A DNA stretch of 64,000 bases from Xanthostigma xanthostigma (lineage: Eukaryota > Arthropoda > Insecta > Raphidioptera > Raphidiidae): positions 43,668,753 through 43,732,752 of the forward strand of contig OY754469.1 of assembly GCA_963575645.1 (NCBI GenBank), given 5' to 3'. Numbering within the stretch: the stretch's first letter is position 1; every line of letters begins with the position of its first letter. Below the pieces are notes generated by a model. That model searched no databases and was not told where the DNA came from. It worked only from the letters and a program-made list of their open reading frames with translations. Below, piece after piece: positions 36,131-49,200 of the stretch. A program made the translations under genes and the position numbers.

Positions 36131-38376
36131 TAGTAATATTATAAAATGCTTTTGAGGCACTTAAAACAGCCCAAAAATAAGTTTTCAAATACTGTGTATT
36201 TATTTTTTTTGGGGGGGGGAAGGCCTCTCGATGCCTCCGCTGTACAGGAGGTATTCCATAACCTGCCGACCCAACCCCCTCCCGGGTCTTTTTTCCAAAA
36301 TACCTCGTCATTTGTGGCTGGCCTTGTTTTCACGAATTTTGACGAACCTGTAGAACAGCATTACGTATTGTGATAACGCATATTACGTACACCCCCCCCC
36401 CCCTGTATAATACCACCCGCGCACAGTATTGTGTGTGAGGGTGTCGCGCGCGCGCGCGCAATCTCGGTCGCCAGTCGGTGGTTGGTCCCTGCTTTAAAGC
36501 GTTATGTGTTTTTTTCGTTGATATATTTTTAATAATATTGTTATATTGCATTTACCTTAAAACTGCCCCTTTCTGTGTGTTTAAATAATGTGAAATTGTG
36601 AACAAAATCAAAATTAAAAAAAAAGGTATCCTACTGGATTTATTGTGGTGTGTAATTTTTTTTTTACAACTTACTAGCCTTAAACCCGTAGCTTCGCTCA
36701 TCTTGGTGTCGGTTTTGCATTAACCTAAATTTAACCAGATTGTAGTAGGATTAGAAAAGTTTTGGTTTCAATTGATGGTGTACCAAGATTCGTAAAAATA
36801 TATCCAAACGTTCTTGTGCGATGGTGGTACAGACTACAGATAGATAGCCAAAAATTCTGAGAATGTGTTTTTCCGTTTAAGTGCCGAAAAACACGAAAGT
36901 AAACGAAATTACGAAAAGGTTCCATCACAATTGTATATAGATATAAGAGTTAAGATATTTTTTTCTAAATATTGATACATATTGTGTTTGTAAAATCGTC
37001 ATCGCATATCCTGTAAGTGGTTACTAATGTTATCAATACTAAATAGACTAATTTATAAAATGATTTGAACGGATTTAACTTGCAAAACTATTTGAAGAAT
37101 TTTGATGAAACTTTTTTTGAAACGTTTCTTATGATTCCATAAGTGCTATAAGCTATGTTTTATTTCACTATTTTATCGCAAAGTTAATTAGTTTACTTTA
37201 TTTTTTGGCATATACAAAACATACCGTGCGTTGTCAAGGCATACCGGTATTCCCTCTGCTCCCGCTCTTGTGTTATATGTTACCAGTATATTTATAGGCC
37301 GTAAAACAGCCAGGACACGTCATTCGACTTCTGACTTCACATGGCAACACCGGATTAATAGGCATATATTCCATGTTTATGATGTTTTATTTATTACCTT
37401 TTTTCAAAAATAGTCGACAACGCACTACAATATGTAATGTAACACTAGTCACTACTGCCATAAACCGTGTGTCGTGTATCATGTATGTACCGCCGAGTGG
37501 CTATTAAACTTGAGCGTTGATTTGATGTATATTCCACTATTTCCTAATAACATTATATGGAAAATATAATTCATTCTAAAATTATGAATGTATCTAAGAT
37601 TTTGGTTGTCCTGCAGCTCTGCAGCACTTATAGAAGAACCAGGTCCAACGATTTTCCAATTGCCCACCTGTCCTCTCCAGGCTCGAGATATCGTCCTTGA
37701 TTTCTGTTATAATTTTGAACTGGCAAGCAATAGAAAAACTTTTCCGTAATTTAAATTTAGATATATTATTTCCGATTAAGAAAACGTATTTATAATATTA
37801 ACTTTCCTAGTACTAATTGAGTTTTTCCAAACATAATATATTTTAATATTAAGTTTACTCAACTTATTATATAAAGCGAAACTTTTTCCGTGTTTCCGAA
37901 TTTTCCTGCCGCTCATAGTAAACGGAATTTCGCGTGTTTGTCGGTAATAAATCCATTATCCAACGTATAAGGGATGCCTGCTACTAATCAAATAAATAAA
38001 CAAATTACGTTGACATATTTGTACTGCTTCTGCGTAAAATATACAATAATGATAAACCTATATCTTATCTCGGTTGATAACAGTTTATTTCTATATGGAA
38101 CCTTACACTCTTCGGTTTGCTGCTCGCTTGTTTTTTTTTTTGAAAATTAACTTATTAACTCACAAACTAATCCTGATCGATTTAGAAAATGTTTCATAAC
38201 TTAATTCGGGGACGGCAAGTTGCCCTCCTCCAACATTTTCGTGTAATTTTTTCATAATACTGCAATCTTAGAAATACAAATTTTGATTGGATTCAGCGTG
38301 ATTTTTTGCATAAGTACACATAATATTAACCGCATCGGAAAGCTCTTAGTGCCTCTAAAAGCCGCCGATTTGCGAA
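36131..38376. other. Repeat-rich spacer upstream of FOXN3
   Basis: Contains G and C homopolymers (about 36208 and 36391), an alternating CG run at 36446-36459, and a copy of the GTCATTCGACTTCTGACTTC phrase also seen near 6690. No coding exon is supported. A 5' non-coding exon of FOXN3 may lie here, but I cannot place it. Confidence 0.4.
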
Positions 38377-38690
38377 AATATCGAAAAACTTCAATTTTTT
38401 CAATTTTTTGGAAAATATAAAAGTGTCACGGATATGCCTGAATTTACTTGACCTTATAGAAAAAAGTGCGCTGAATCGAATGAGCACAAGCGCAGAACTG
38501 TATCTCTTCTGGTTTCGAAGTTATGAGCATTTAAAGTTTGAAAATTTCAAACTCGATTATCTCCGAAACTAGACAAGATACAGAGCTGCGCCTGTGCTCA
38601 TTGGATTCAGCGTGTCAAATCTACGATTTTCGAAAACATCGAAAAACTTCAATTTTTTCAATTTTTTGGAAAATATAAAAGTGTCACGGT
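38377..38690. repeat. Foldback segment with direct repeat
   Basis: A 55-base phrase beginning GAAAA(C/T)ATCGAAAAACTTC and ending in AAGTGTCACGG occurs at both ends of the segment. Between them, GAGCACAAGCGCAGAACTG and CAGAGCTGCGCCTGTGCTC are inverted. It lies immediately upstream of the FOXN3 coding start. Confidence 0.55.
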
Positions 38691-38859
38691 TAAACCGGTT
38701 TTACTGTAGTGTGTAGTGTAAAAAGCTCAGTCTCTTTTTTTTCAGTGTTGTGTTTTGATTGTTAATAAAAAACACTGTCATTGAAAAAACAACCTTTTTT
38801 GTGGTTTTTGTGGTTATGATAATTGACTATTTTTTTTGTTTTTATTGTTTGTTGTAGAA

Positions 38860-41800
38860 ATGTCACCAGAACGTGCTGGCTCCCCTTTGGCAATCGAGCC
38901 TCGCGAGCTGGCTTTAGCGCTGCAGTCGGCTGTGCCCCCCTTTCACATGGTACGACTACATTTGCACGACGAGGAAGCTAACACAGATCAGGCGGCGGCG
39001 CCATCTTCCGCCTCGGTACCGGTTACTGCTGGTTTACAGGCTCCAGCACAGGTCGACGCTCCCCAACCCGAGGATGATGACTTGACCAGCCTCACTTGGC
39101 TTCAAGATAATAATCTACTCAAAGGTAACTTATTCATTAGAAAGAACGACTGCTAAACTTCTCTCTAGAAAGGATTTGATTTGACAATAGCCTTAGATTG
39201 TGATCATATTATATTTAGAGCTCAGAGACTTAGTACTAAGTAACAATCTTTTGAATGTTAGAAGATTAAAGGATGAAACCTGGTGGCATACGAACTTTGC
39301 AAATACTGAAGGTTTTTAAGCTATTGCATAGCTTCTATCGCGGGCTTTAAGCGCGGCGACCGAATCAAGAAATTCCGTAACGAAAAAAACCTAACACCCA
39401 TTCCGTAACGAAAAAAACCTAACACCCATTCCGTAACGAAAAAAACCTAACACCTCCCACTCCGACCGGCACAGCGGTGCGGCGTTGACAGCCGTACATC
39501 GTCTAACGTCGTTTCAGTTCGGCAGACTTCGGCACGGTGTTTGTGTGCTCATAACTGCTCATAACTGATTCTATCTTTATTTGTGTATAAATGAATTTAT
39601 ATATAATACTGCTATAAAAATAACCTAAATTATTTAGGTTATGTGCAGAGAAAGTATATATGATATTATATCTATATAAATGTACATCGCGCGAAATTCT
39701 TAATATCGTTTTTTTGTTCAAATTTTTTGATTGAATAATTGTTTTGGTGTGTAATTACACTATTTATACCTTATTATTTATACCTAGCTATTTTCGTTTT
39801 ATAGAGAAGAAAAACTTAAAGACCTAAAAAGAATATGCAATAGCTTTACCGCGGCAGTCCCCGAGTGCCACACGTATTTTTATTGCATTTTATTGTCTGA
39901 CGTTTCGGCAATCTTTATGCCATCTTCGGAGAAGATCATTGATCCTATGCCACCAGGTTTTATCCTCTAATCTTCTAATATTTAAACAGGATCATCACCA
40001 CTCTAAATATTTTTTTCACAATCTTTTGAATGCATATTTTTATTTTACAGGAATGAATTTGACAGGTGTAAGAGCAGAATTAGAGGACGAATCCGACAAA
40101 ATATCCAACATTTCAAACAAAATTAATAATAATAATAATGTAACACCAACAAAATCCTCTTCTGCATATAACATGAACACAAATTTTGTGGATCAGTCAC
40201 CGACGAGCGATTATGCCGACGAATCGTCGATTTCGGAGCCGACAGATTCGTCGAGCAGTTCTTTGAATTCACCCGTACCATATTCGTACTCGTCGGTCAA
40301 GCAGCAAAAACACCCGCAGAATGTTAAATATGATCCGATGGTACATTTGTTCAGCAAACCGCCGTATTCGTTTTCGTGTTTGATATTCATGGCCATTGAA
40401 GACAGTCCTCAGAAAGCTCTGCCCGTTAAAGACATCTATGCTTGGATTTTGGAACATTTTCCATATTTCAACAACGCCCCGACTGGCTGGAAGAATAGCG
40501 TGCGACATAATTTGTCGTTGAACAAGTGTTTTCAAAAAGTTGAAAAATCACCAGTAAGTGTATGTCATTAACTTTATATTTATTTTGTTCTTTTTAAAAT
40601 TTGAATTCATTGACTGGCAGGGTTATTGATGCGTGATACTAACCATAGATATATATATATATTAATAGATAGCGGATGCCTATCCTTGAGCATTGTGCGG
40701 AATGGTTCCAATTAGAAGCCATAAGGAAGCCATTTTGTACGTGGAAAACGCCGTAAAAAGCGCGCGGGATTCAAAAAGATTAAATATTCTATAATATGAT
40801 GTTAATGGAAAAACAATGAAACTCGCAGTAAACAGTGATATTTCGCTCCAAAACCTATTTTTATATTGAAACTTTTCAAAAATTACAAAACTGAGCATAA
40901 ATATAATATAAAAGTTTAGAACATTTTACATTGTCAGATTGGCATCAATGCTTGTCAATATTGATGCCAAATTGACAATGTAAAATGTTCTAAGCTTTTA
41001 CATTATATTTATGCTCAATTTTGTAATTTTTGAAAAGTTTCAATATAAAAATAGGTTTTAGAGCGAAATATCACTGTTTACTGGAGTTTTGTCGTTTTTC
41101 TCAATAAAATCATATTATAAAATAATTAATATTTTTGAATCTCGGGCGCTTTTTACGGCGTTTTCCACGTACAATATGGCTTCTAAAAGGTACAGGAGGC
41201 GCTAGTGTATCCGCAATCTATTAAATATATATATCTATGATACTAACTCATATTTTCAATTTATTATTATTTTCAATGGTAAATTGAAAATTCAGTTAAA
41301 ATTTTCGCCAGATCTAAGATTATAAACTGAAAACTGGGGGCTTGTAATAGATGAGTCAAGGAAGAAAGTATTTTCACGTAAACTAAAGTATAAACGCAAT
41401 GGAATAAATTCATCATTTTGGTAAACCTGTAATTTCAATTGTGTTTATTTTGTTTCCAGAACCTTGGTAAGGGATCCCTTTGGATGGTGGAACAACAATA
41501 TCGTCCAAATCTCCTCCAAGCATTGACTCGTTCTCCGTTCCATCCTTGTTCGACATTGGATCCCGCAACATTCCGTTCAGCTTCCACTCGCACTTCCAGT
41601 CCTTTTGTTCAACAAGTAATCGAATCTACAAAACCATCTACACGTCTTCCAAATCCAGAATTGTTTCCGTATTTATCAAGGAGACTAGCCGCTTCGGAGG
41701 CAAAGAACGAGTCTGTAAAAGCGGAACCTCCAAACACCGACGATGATTCTAGCTTGGATGACGTCGATGCGGCGACGGCCATATTGGCATTAAAACACGG

Positions 41801-43170
41801 TCCGAAGATATTAGCAAGTGTCCGAAGACGACTTCTTAAATCGAGAGGAACTGCTACTGAAGATGCGACGGTTCCGGTCGAAATGGTTCAAGTTATAACC
41901 ACGTCACCGAGTGAGGATCATACGTACAGTGCTGCGGATAACATAAATACGGTCAAGACGGAAATCAAAAACGAAATAAAATCGGAAGCAGATTCGTATT
42001 TAAGGGACGATATTAAGAGAGAATCGGATGTATGCAGCTCGCCAGATGAGGCTTTTGAAAGCGATGAAAGGTAATTTGTCAAATCACAATAGGGTTATTG
42101 ACAGTGATTATAATGAAAGTTTATGGTCTAAAATATCGTTTAGAATTATTATTTTTATTAAATAAGTGCGGTAAATATATTAAAATAAATAAATAAAATC
42201 GCGATTTTTAACCTATGTGTCACGTGATTTCAAACACCAATCACAGCGCGTGACATCATTAATCAGTCAACATGGCCGGTAGCTGTGTGCCACTGACTGC
42301 CATGTGTATTCGTTATCTCTGTTCAGTGTATGTTCTCTGGTGTATTCATTGTACTCTGTCAATCATATTAAATGCAACACTTTGTTGGTTATAATGCTAT
42401 ATGTCACGTTGTACCCGCTTGCTTAGTGTTTACTGATTGCCTACTGTGACGTAGGCAATCAGTAAACATGGCTGTCAAGGTCAATTGACGTTTTGGCGCA
42501 GAATTTAAAGTCAAAATAAAAAACAACTAATAATGAGTCAAATCTGTTATATTTATGAGAACAAATATTTTTTACGGGTACATACACCTTTATTCTTTAA
42601 TTTTAAATACTTTTTGAAATTTTGTCAATAACCCTATTACAATTCGCTCTTGTTAAATAAAATTACATTAAACGGATAGATTCTTTTAATGTTGCATGAT
42701 TTATTAGAGTTTCAAATTTGATATTTTGTTTCAGTAACCATTCACAATCCCGTTACTCCAGCAGTCGTCACTTCATGGCGATGGACGAAGACGAACAAAG
42801 AAAAATCGAAGAAGGTGCCGATGCGCTATTGAATCTTGCCGGCATATCGACGCTTCGTAACGACCACTATACTACTTACAGTCCACCCGAGGAGACCCAT
42901 CACGAGTACTCGATCTCGTCTAAACGTAAACGATTGCAGCAGGACGATTCGTCGAGGTCGAACGGTCACCGACGGGCTTACGCAGAACGGTTAGTGTCCG
43001 AAACTGAATCGTTTCAACCACGCTTATTACGTGCTAAAAGAAAACACACACAAAACAAACATAATGTAATCTATAGTAGCAATAACAATATTGTAAGTAA
43101 AAAAGCGAAAATATTAGCTTCGAATGAAGAATGGATAAAGCATAAACGAGAGGTAATAAATCAGAGGTAA
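38860..43170 (+). CDS. FOXN3: FOXN3/CHES-1-like forkhead transcription factor, 4 coding exons
   Basis: Nuclear winged-helix factor of the FOXN3/CHES1 group, which represses transcription and is linked to checkpoint and growth control. Coding exons 38860-39124, 40051-40553, 41460-42070 and 42735-43170 join in phase to 604 aa. A TAG acceptor at 38855-38857, three bases before the ATG, implies at least one upstream non-coding exon. Residues 75-88 [14 protein letters not shown] match the conserved N-terminal motif of FOXN3. The forkhead domain spans about 189-285: [18 protein letters not shown] from 191, [17 protein letters not shown], recognition helix [17 protein letters not shown] (233-249), then GKGSLW and YRPNLLQAL in the next exon. 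The last exon has a basic KRKR cluster and the block [20 protein letters not shown], matching the conserved C-terminal region of vertebrate FOXN3. Introns hold a tandem repeat, a hAT MITE and another MITE. Confidence 0.94.
39372..39453 (+). repeat. Tandem repeat, 3 x 28 bp, in FOXN3 intron
   Basis: Three almost identical 28-base units, each ATTCCGTAACG, seven A, then CCTAACACCC, start at 39372, 39400 and 39428. Confidence 0.85.
40644..41239. mobile_element. hAT-type MITE with long inverted arms in FOXN3 intron
   Basis: A 596-bp palindromic element, starting CATAGATATATATAT and ending ATATATATCTATG, flanked by an exact 8-bp duplication ATACTAAC at 40636-40643 and 41240-41247. The arms match over nearly their full length, for example GGAAAACGCCGTAAAAAGCG against CGCTTTTTACGGCGTTTTCC and ACATTGTCAGATTGGCATCA against its complement. 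The loop is short. It splits the forkhead coding region between exons 2 and 3 but sits well inside the intron. Confidence 0.9.
42088..42638. mobile_element. MITE in FOXN3 last intron
   Basis: AATAGGGTTATTGACA at 42088-42103 is repeated inverted at 42623-42638. The 551-bp unit has no coding frame. It contains a perfect 17-bp hairpin at 42428-42467 (GTTTACTGATTGCCTAC, six-base loop TGTGAC, then the complement). Confidence 0.75.
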
Positions 43171-45380
43171 TAAGTAGTGAAATAGCGAAATTTGTTGTTT
43201 TCGTAGGGTTTTTCTTCTTATCGATTTATTTGTTTATTGGTTGAACACGAAAGTAAGATTTTTTTTTTAAATGACATTCTTGACTTTCGTGTAGGCATGA
43301 AAAGCAATAAGTAGCTTTTGTTTTTGTTTTTTGTTTTGATAATCGATTGTTTTGAGTTCTTTTTCTGATGATTTTTTAAAAAAATGTGTCAACGATTTTT
43401 ACATGTGAATAATATTTACCTATTAAATAAAAAAGTATACATATTTTTTATTTTTAGCAATTTTTATTATTTTGATGTATACATTATAAACTAGGTTATT
43501 TTGAGGAAGAAATTAGTAGGTTCTCTATCTAAATCAGTTTTTGAATATTAAAAATATAGTTTTATAAAATTCAAAAATGAAAGATCCCCCAATGTACCAA
43601 AAATAAAGCGGGTAAAACTATTTCAAAATTATTTAATATTTATATTTTTTTACGAAATATCTTTATTCTAAATTTTTTGTAAAAAAACTTTTTAAATAGT
43701 ACTTCTATTTTCAAATAAAGATATTAATTTCTGGAAAAGTTAAGACAGGTTTTTAGCAGTGCTTAAAAACGAATTGTGAAATGAAATGTGATCATTTTGA
43801 TAGGGAATACGGTTAAATTAATTAGAAATTAAAAGAAGTGATTTCATAAAGAGTGCAGTTTCATTTGTCTTAAAATGTAATTTAATTATTATTTTCATAA
43901 TTAGCAAAAATATCAAAAAAGCGAAAAAAATGAGAAACACTATATTATGTAAACATACATAGAATTGTTGAGAATTTATATGATGCTATATATATTTAGG
44001 TAATTTAATATGTATAAAAGCTTGTTAGACTTTCATATTATTTAATGAAATAACAAAACTTATTTTAAAATTTGTTATGAATGAATATAGTTTGAAAACT
44101 GACTTTAGTTCATTGCAAAACAAAAGAAGTTACCATTTACATCGTCACGTGCGTATAGTACGTTCATTTTATAAACGGCATTGTGATGTTTGTACGTTCA
44201 AAGATTGTTTGTAGTATGATTTCACTCGCTACACGGTGTTTTGTTTTTAAAATAAATGCAATCGAAATGCAGCTTTGAAAATTGCGATAAAACAACTTTA
44301 AAAGTGGAAAGAAAATCTGCTCTGTGATTGGTCGTTTAAATGGTCAATTGCAGGAAACAAACAATGAACGATTCTTGTCAGTTTTCATATAAATCAGTCA
44401 CTTTTAATATTATAGAAATACTTCTCGTTAACAAACATGCTAAAGTTAAATTCTTTTGTAAAAATTACACTTTGTAATTCTTCTAAGTAGTTTTATTTTG
44501 TTGTTATGTTATTATCTAAACATGATATTTTAATTTATTTCACATAAATGTATTTACCAAAGCTGACAAAAACTAGTTTATTTTTCAAATGATATTTTAG
44601 TCGATATAATAGGAAAATGGAAAATATTTTTTGAATGTGGAAAAATAATGACTTTTGACGCTTAAAATATATTTTAAAAGTAATTATAAAAATATATCAT
44701 TGTATTGTCAATTCATCAAAATTCACAAAATATCATTATTATTAAAAAAAAAGTTGTAATGTTGGTAGCAGTGACAGAATAGACCGTTTAGATTCGTCTT
44801 TCATTCGCCGTTGTTTTTTTGTTTATTATTTTGACTAAGTTTCCGAAACTAGTTTAGCGCTAGCAGATAAATTCATAATAAAAAAAAAATCATGACCAAT
44901 AAAATTGAAAAGTTGCGATATAGGAAAAATGATATTTTAATCTAAAATATATACAAATGTTTTTCTCTGTCTAGAGATATACTACTTAGGTGAGCAATAA
45001 TATATAAATTATATTTAGATGTAAGAAACAAATCTGAAAAAATGTATTCAACAGCAATTTCTATTTATTCGTATTTTTCGGTTATTTTAACACACTTCGA
45101 TTGCTCTATACTCTTCGAGTGATGTATTCAGTTGTTTTTAGATAAACTGTTTGCTTTCGCATAAAAGGCACAACTTGATTCTTTGTATTTAATCGCAGCC
45201 ATGCCAACTTAAATCAAACCTACTGTATGACCGTTTCATTATTTTTATACGGGTCTAATGTTCACGGAAATTTATCCGGTCACTTTAATATCTTATAGAC
45301 ACGGGACAGAGAGAACTTTCAAACGTACATTAAAAAGTTTTAAACGAGCGAGTTCAAAATTTTCAGAGAGCGACTCAGGC
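43171..45380 (+). other. Probable FOXN3 3' UTR and following AT-rich DNA
   Basis: No coding sequence is present. AATAAA signals occur at 43426-43431 and 43602-43607, and several further ones follow. The stretch is free of the recognisable repeats found elsewhere, which would suit a long AU-rich 3' UTR. Its true end cannot be fixed from sequence alone. Confidence 0.4.
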
Positions 45381-45993
45381 ACCCCACATACAGTGGAATT
45401 TCGTTAATTCGAATTTCTTGGCTGCTAATAATACATTCACAAAACTGCTTTTGGTGTCTTTTTATCAAGTTGTGTGTTTTTTTGTACTGTAATCTTAGAA
45501 TGTGGCCAGTGGTAAATATAATAAACTGATCAGTATTAAATTGTAATTTTTACATTATATTAAATCATATTTTTTTATGCAGAGATTATTAAATGTTCCA
45601 AAGATTTTAGTAAATATAAAATGTAAATTATAATATATTCATACATTTATTGCATCATTAACGCGGGAAGTACGATTTCTCAGTTGAGGTTGGGTTGATG
45701 TGGAAATTCACGTCTTTAATTAAAGAATTTCGCTTTTCCGCCTTACTCGCAGAACATCGGTAGCTATAATAATACATTCAAATGAATTTTATTCAAACTG
45801 CAGAGTTCTTTCTAACTCACGACCTAAACATAATACGCGTCAGTATGCACTCGATTTGCCTGAAACCCAAAACAGCTGGCCTTAACTTTTAATTCGGAAC
45901 TCCCAAAACGTGTATCGGCAATACAGAATTCTTCGAACGTAACTGCGTGTTTGTTACTCGCATTCTCGGACTCTCCTAACTGTTGAAACACAG

Positions 45994-46945
45994 TTTTAGA
46001 CTCCTAGAAGTTCAAAGAAGAACTCGAGAAGTTGTACCCGAAGAGTTCTGTATTGCCGACAAATGCTTTGGGAGTTCAGAACTTCCTGACAAACACACCT
46101 GCTGTTCACAGAGTAGGACTCATTCATAAAGATTGGCAGCCACTTTATTTTATCTCGCTCGCACAATAATGGATATTTTCAGCAGATTTTTGAAATGGAA
46201 AATGCACAATCCATTCGCTGTGACTGTAACTTTTTATCGAGAGAGGTATTCCACGTTCTAACTGAGGAATGCTAGTTAAATTTGAATTTTCAAGTTTTGA
46301 ATTGGAGTCGATTCGACTGAGATTGTTTTATGCATAATTTTAACAATTTTAGACTCCTAGAAGTTCAAAGAAGAACTCGAGAAGTTGTACCCGAAGAGTT
46401 CTGTATTGCCGACAAATGCTTTGGGAGTTCAGAACTTACCGACAAACACACCTGCTGTTTACAGAGTAGGACTCATTCATAAAGATTGGCAGCCACTTTA
46501 TTTTATCTCGCTCGCACAATAATGGATATTGTTAGCAGATTTTTGAAATGGAAAATGCACAATCCATTTTCTGTGACTGCGTAATAAGCAAAACTTTGTA
46601 TCGAGAGTGGTTTTTTTTTTTTTTTTTTAATAATTTATTTGGAGAAAAGCCGCAAAGCATTAATCTCTCGCTAGGATTAATTAAAAATAAAATTATACCT
46701 GTAAGGACGATAAAAATAATATTAAAATACGTACAAATACAAAACATTTACTATTACAATACATTTTAAAATTTACTAATAAAAATATGCTTTAAAATTT
46801 CGTTATAAAAATATATTTTAGAGTTTTCTAATAAAAAATAAATTTATTCCACCTTCTAACTGAGGAATGCTAGTTAAATTTGAATTTTCAAGTTTGGAAT
46901 TGGAGTCTATTCGACTGAATGTGCATAATTTTTAAATTCTGCGTT
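45994..46945. repeat. 353-bp tandem duplication, second copy interrupted
   Basis: Copy 1 (45994-46346) and copy 2 (46347 to about 46945) share long blocks: TTTTAGACTCCTAGAAGTTC, a GAGAAGTTGTACCCGAAGAG stretch, GATTGGCAGCCACTTTATTT and ACTGAGGAATGCTAGTTAAA. Copy 2 carries a 234-base insert at 46611-46844 that copy 1 lacks. Confidence 0.85.
46611..46844 (-). mobile_element. Insert with poly-T end, possible retroposed sequence
   Basis: Absent from the first copy of the duplication. It opens with about 18 T on the + strand, which is a poly-A tail if read on the minus strand, and the rest is very AT-rich with no frame. A retroposed transcript fits, but no clear target duplication is visible. Confidence 0.45.
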
Positions 46946-47398
46946 TTGTGAAACAAAACTACGGAAAATATCTATTTTTGAAAATGTTGAGTCGATCGAC
47001 AAAAATTGAAAAGCATACTCGGCGTGGTCCAATTAATGAGTACCCCTTAAAAAATTATACCTTCATAATGTGAAGTATTTCATGCTTAAAATATCCAATG
47101 GCCACAAGAAATTGTTAACAGTTTATTTAAGTTTAAAACAAGTTGCCTAGTATTTATATTTTGCAAAAAAAATCCCAGATATGTTACACTAAAATGTCAT
47201 GCAAATATATGACTGTTTAGGTTGGTTATATAATATCTAAAAAAAATGTAAAAATTATGGCTATGCGAATATTGAAAATTTGGATAATTTGAAATCAAAA
47301 ATGATTAAGATTTTATCTATGAACTTATTCAGCGTTCTGAACTACAAATATAATACGAAACAAAAAATATATTAAGTACCTAAGCCAGTTATTGACGG

Positions 47399-47750
47399 AG
47401 AGCTGGCTACGGAGAAAATAGGTGACTCGGTGCAGAGCTGAAAATTTGCAGAATAATAGGAGATAGTACAAGTAAGTAGGGAAAAAATTGCCAGAAGGCT
47501 AGGCGGAAGATAAAGAGCCGCCAGAAGGCGCTAATGTTGCGAAAAATCAGGGCACTTCTGGCAATTTCAATACTTATTCTGTAATTGCCAGAAGTGCACT
47601 GATTTTTCGCAACATTAGCACCTTCTGGCGACTCTTTATCTTCCGCCTAGCTTTCTGGCAATTTTTTCCCTACTTACTTGTACTATCTCCTATTATTCTG
47701 CAAATTTTCAACTCTGCACCGAGTCACCCATTTTCTCCGTAGCCAGCTCT
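47399..47750. repeat. Long near-perfect palindrome (352 bp)
   Basis: Left arm from AGAGCTGGCTACGGAGAAAA and right arm ending TTTTCTCCGTAGCCAGCTCT pair over about 165 bp each, with matching internal blocks such as GGAGATAGTACAAGTAAGTA and GCCAGAAGTGC, and a loop under 20 bases. No target duplication is clear. It is most likely a MITE; a transcript through it would form a long hairpin. Confidence 0.85.
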
Positions 47751-48077
47751 TAATCCATTAGGATTTACACGCAAAAAAATACATCGTTAGTTTTATCAAT
47801 GAATATTGTGAAGCAACCACAGAGTCGTTCAAATGTTGGCATTTGTGTTTACATTGTTTTAATTTTAAGAAATGTACTTTATTGGATATTGACAGGGTCT
47901 GCTTATAAAGTTATTATAACAAAGCCAAATTTTGCTTCATGTATATATAAAAATTTGTTGGTTCATTTATAAGATAAATTTTTAATAATTGTGCTAACAG
48001 ATGCCATACTTATAGTTCCATAGACTGCCATTAATTAAAAATATATTCGTTTAGTTTCATAAATCTACACGTCCGGT

Positions 48078-48389
48078 CAGGACCGTAACTGATTTTTTTG
48101 GAGCCCTGGGGTACCCTTCACTAAATTTTATCAATTAAATAATGCTACTTATTTCCCCAAAATAATAGTTTTAACCAGTAGTAAAACAAATTTTGGACGG
48201 AGCTAAATAATTTTTAGCTAGGTATGTTGTTAGAACATTGGCGGAAGGGGAGCTACTATTTTCGGACAGGTTCGCAAAAAGTCGTTGAAAGACGTACAGT
48301 GTTTTTTTAATATAATGGGAATTTTTTCGATTTTTCTGGGGCCCTCCTTTCCGTCTCTGCCCTGTCGCCCCTGCTTAGTTACGGCTCTG
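48078..48389. mobile_element. hAT-type MITE, 312 bp
   Basis: Ends CAGGACCGTAACTGA and TTAGTTACGGCTCTG are inverted, and flanks CGTCCGGT (48070-48077) and CCTCCGGT (48390-48397) match at seven of eight positions. Contains a GGGGCCCTCC patch near the right end. No transposase. Confidence 0.85.
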
Positions 48390-48859
48390 CCTCCGGTATT
48401 TTTTTTTACTAAATGGTATTTACAAATCTTGGAATTGATGATTTCAAAGTATCCAATTTTTACCAGATTCGTTATCTAATATGTAGTATATATTTTTTCT
48501 AAGCCCCGTGATAATTACTGCTCTTCCTATTACATAAGTGAAAATAAAAAACAATCATTAGTGTTGTTTGTAATATTTAATATTATGTAACGCGAAGTTT
48601 ATATTTCAAGTTCTTCATTTGTCATGTTTGCTTATTTTATAATTTTGCTTACAAATTGGTGTATATAGATCTTCAGTTTATTGAAATACAGTCTTTTTGT
48701 TTCGACACGTGTTTTTACGTACGCGGTGACCATCGTAACGCGCGATGTTGCACAAAACTCGCTCTTAGAATGATGATTCTATTCCTTTTATTCATGACTG
48801 AGAGGCCATTGCGTTTCACCATATCCACTTCCATCAATTAATCAATGCTGAGTTGCACA

Positions 48860-49200
48860 AAACACTGTCAAGATATTTGATTTGACAACGACCTTAGATT
48901 GTGATCATATAAATACAGTTTCCATATATCAGGAACAGTCTAATGTCGTATTTAAACTTCCTGTCATCTAGAACATTCGATTGTACGGGTACTTGCACAA
49001 AGACAAATGATTTTTCTACATAGAAAAAGGTCGCTTTACAAGCTAAATTTTGATCAAAATGCATAGAAAGGCGTTGTTTTGAAGCGAAAACTGCACAAAA
49101 AACGATGCTAAATGCATGTACTTATACACAGTAAAATATCATTTCACAATCTACGCTCATTGTCAAATCAAATTTTTTGACAGTCCTTTCTGCAACCCAG
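48860..49200 (+). repeat. Repeat family D, copy 2
   Basis: Shares CAGGAACAGTCTAATGTCG, an AAAATGCATAGAAAGG block and GACAACGACCTTAGATTGTG with the inverted copy at 25235-25590; the last phrase is also in FOXN3 intron 1 near 39190. Confidence 0.5.

Noticed and set aside
45389-45415. pogo-like end CAGTGGAATTTCGTTAATTC
   Set aside because: No inverted partner end found within several hundred bases, so no element was called.
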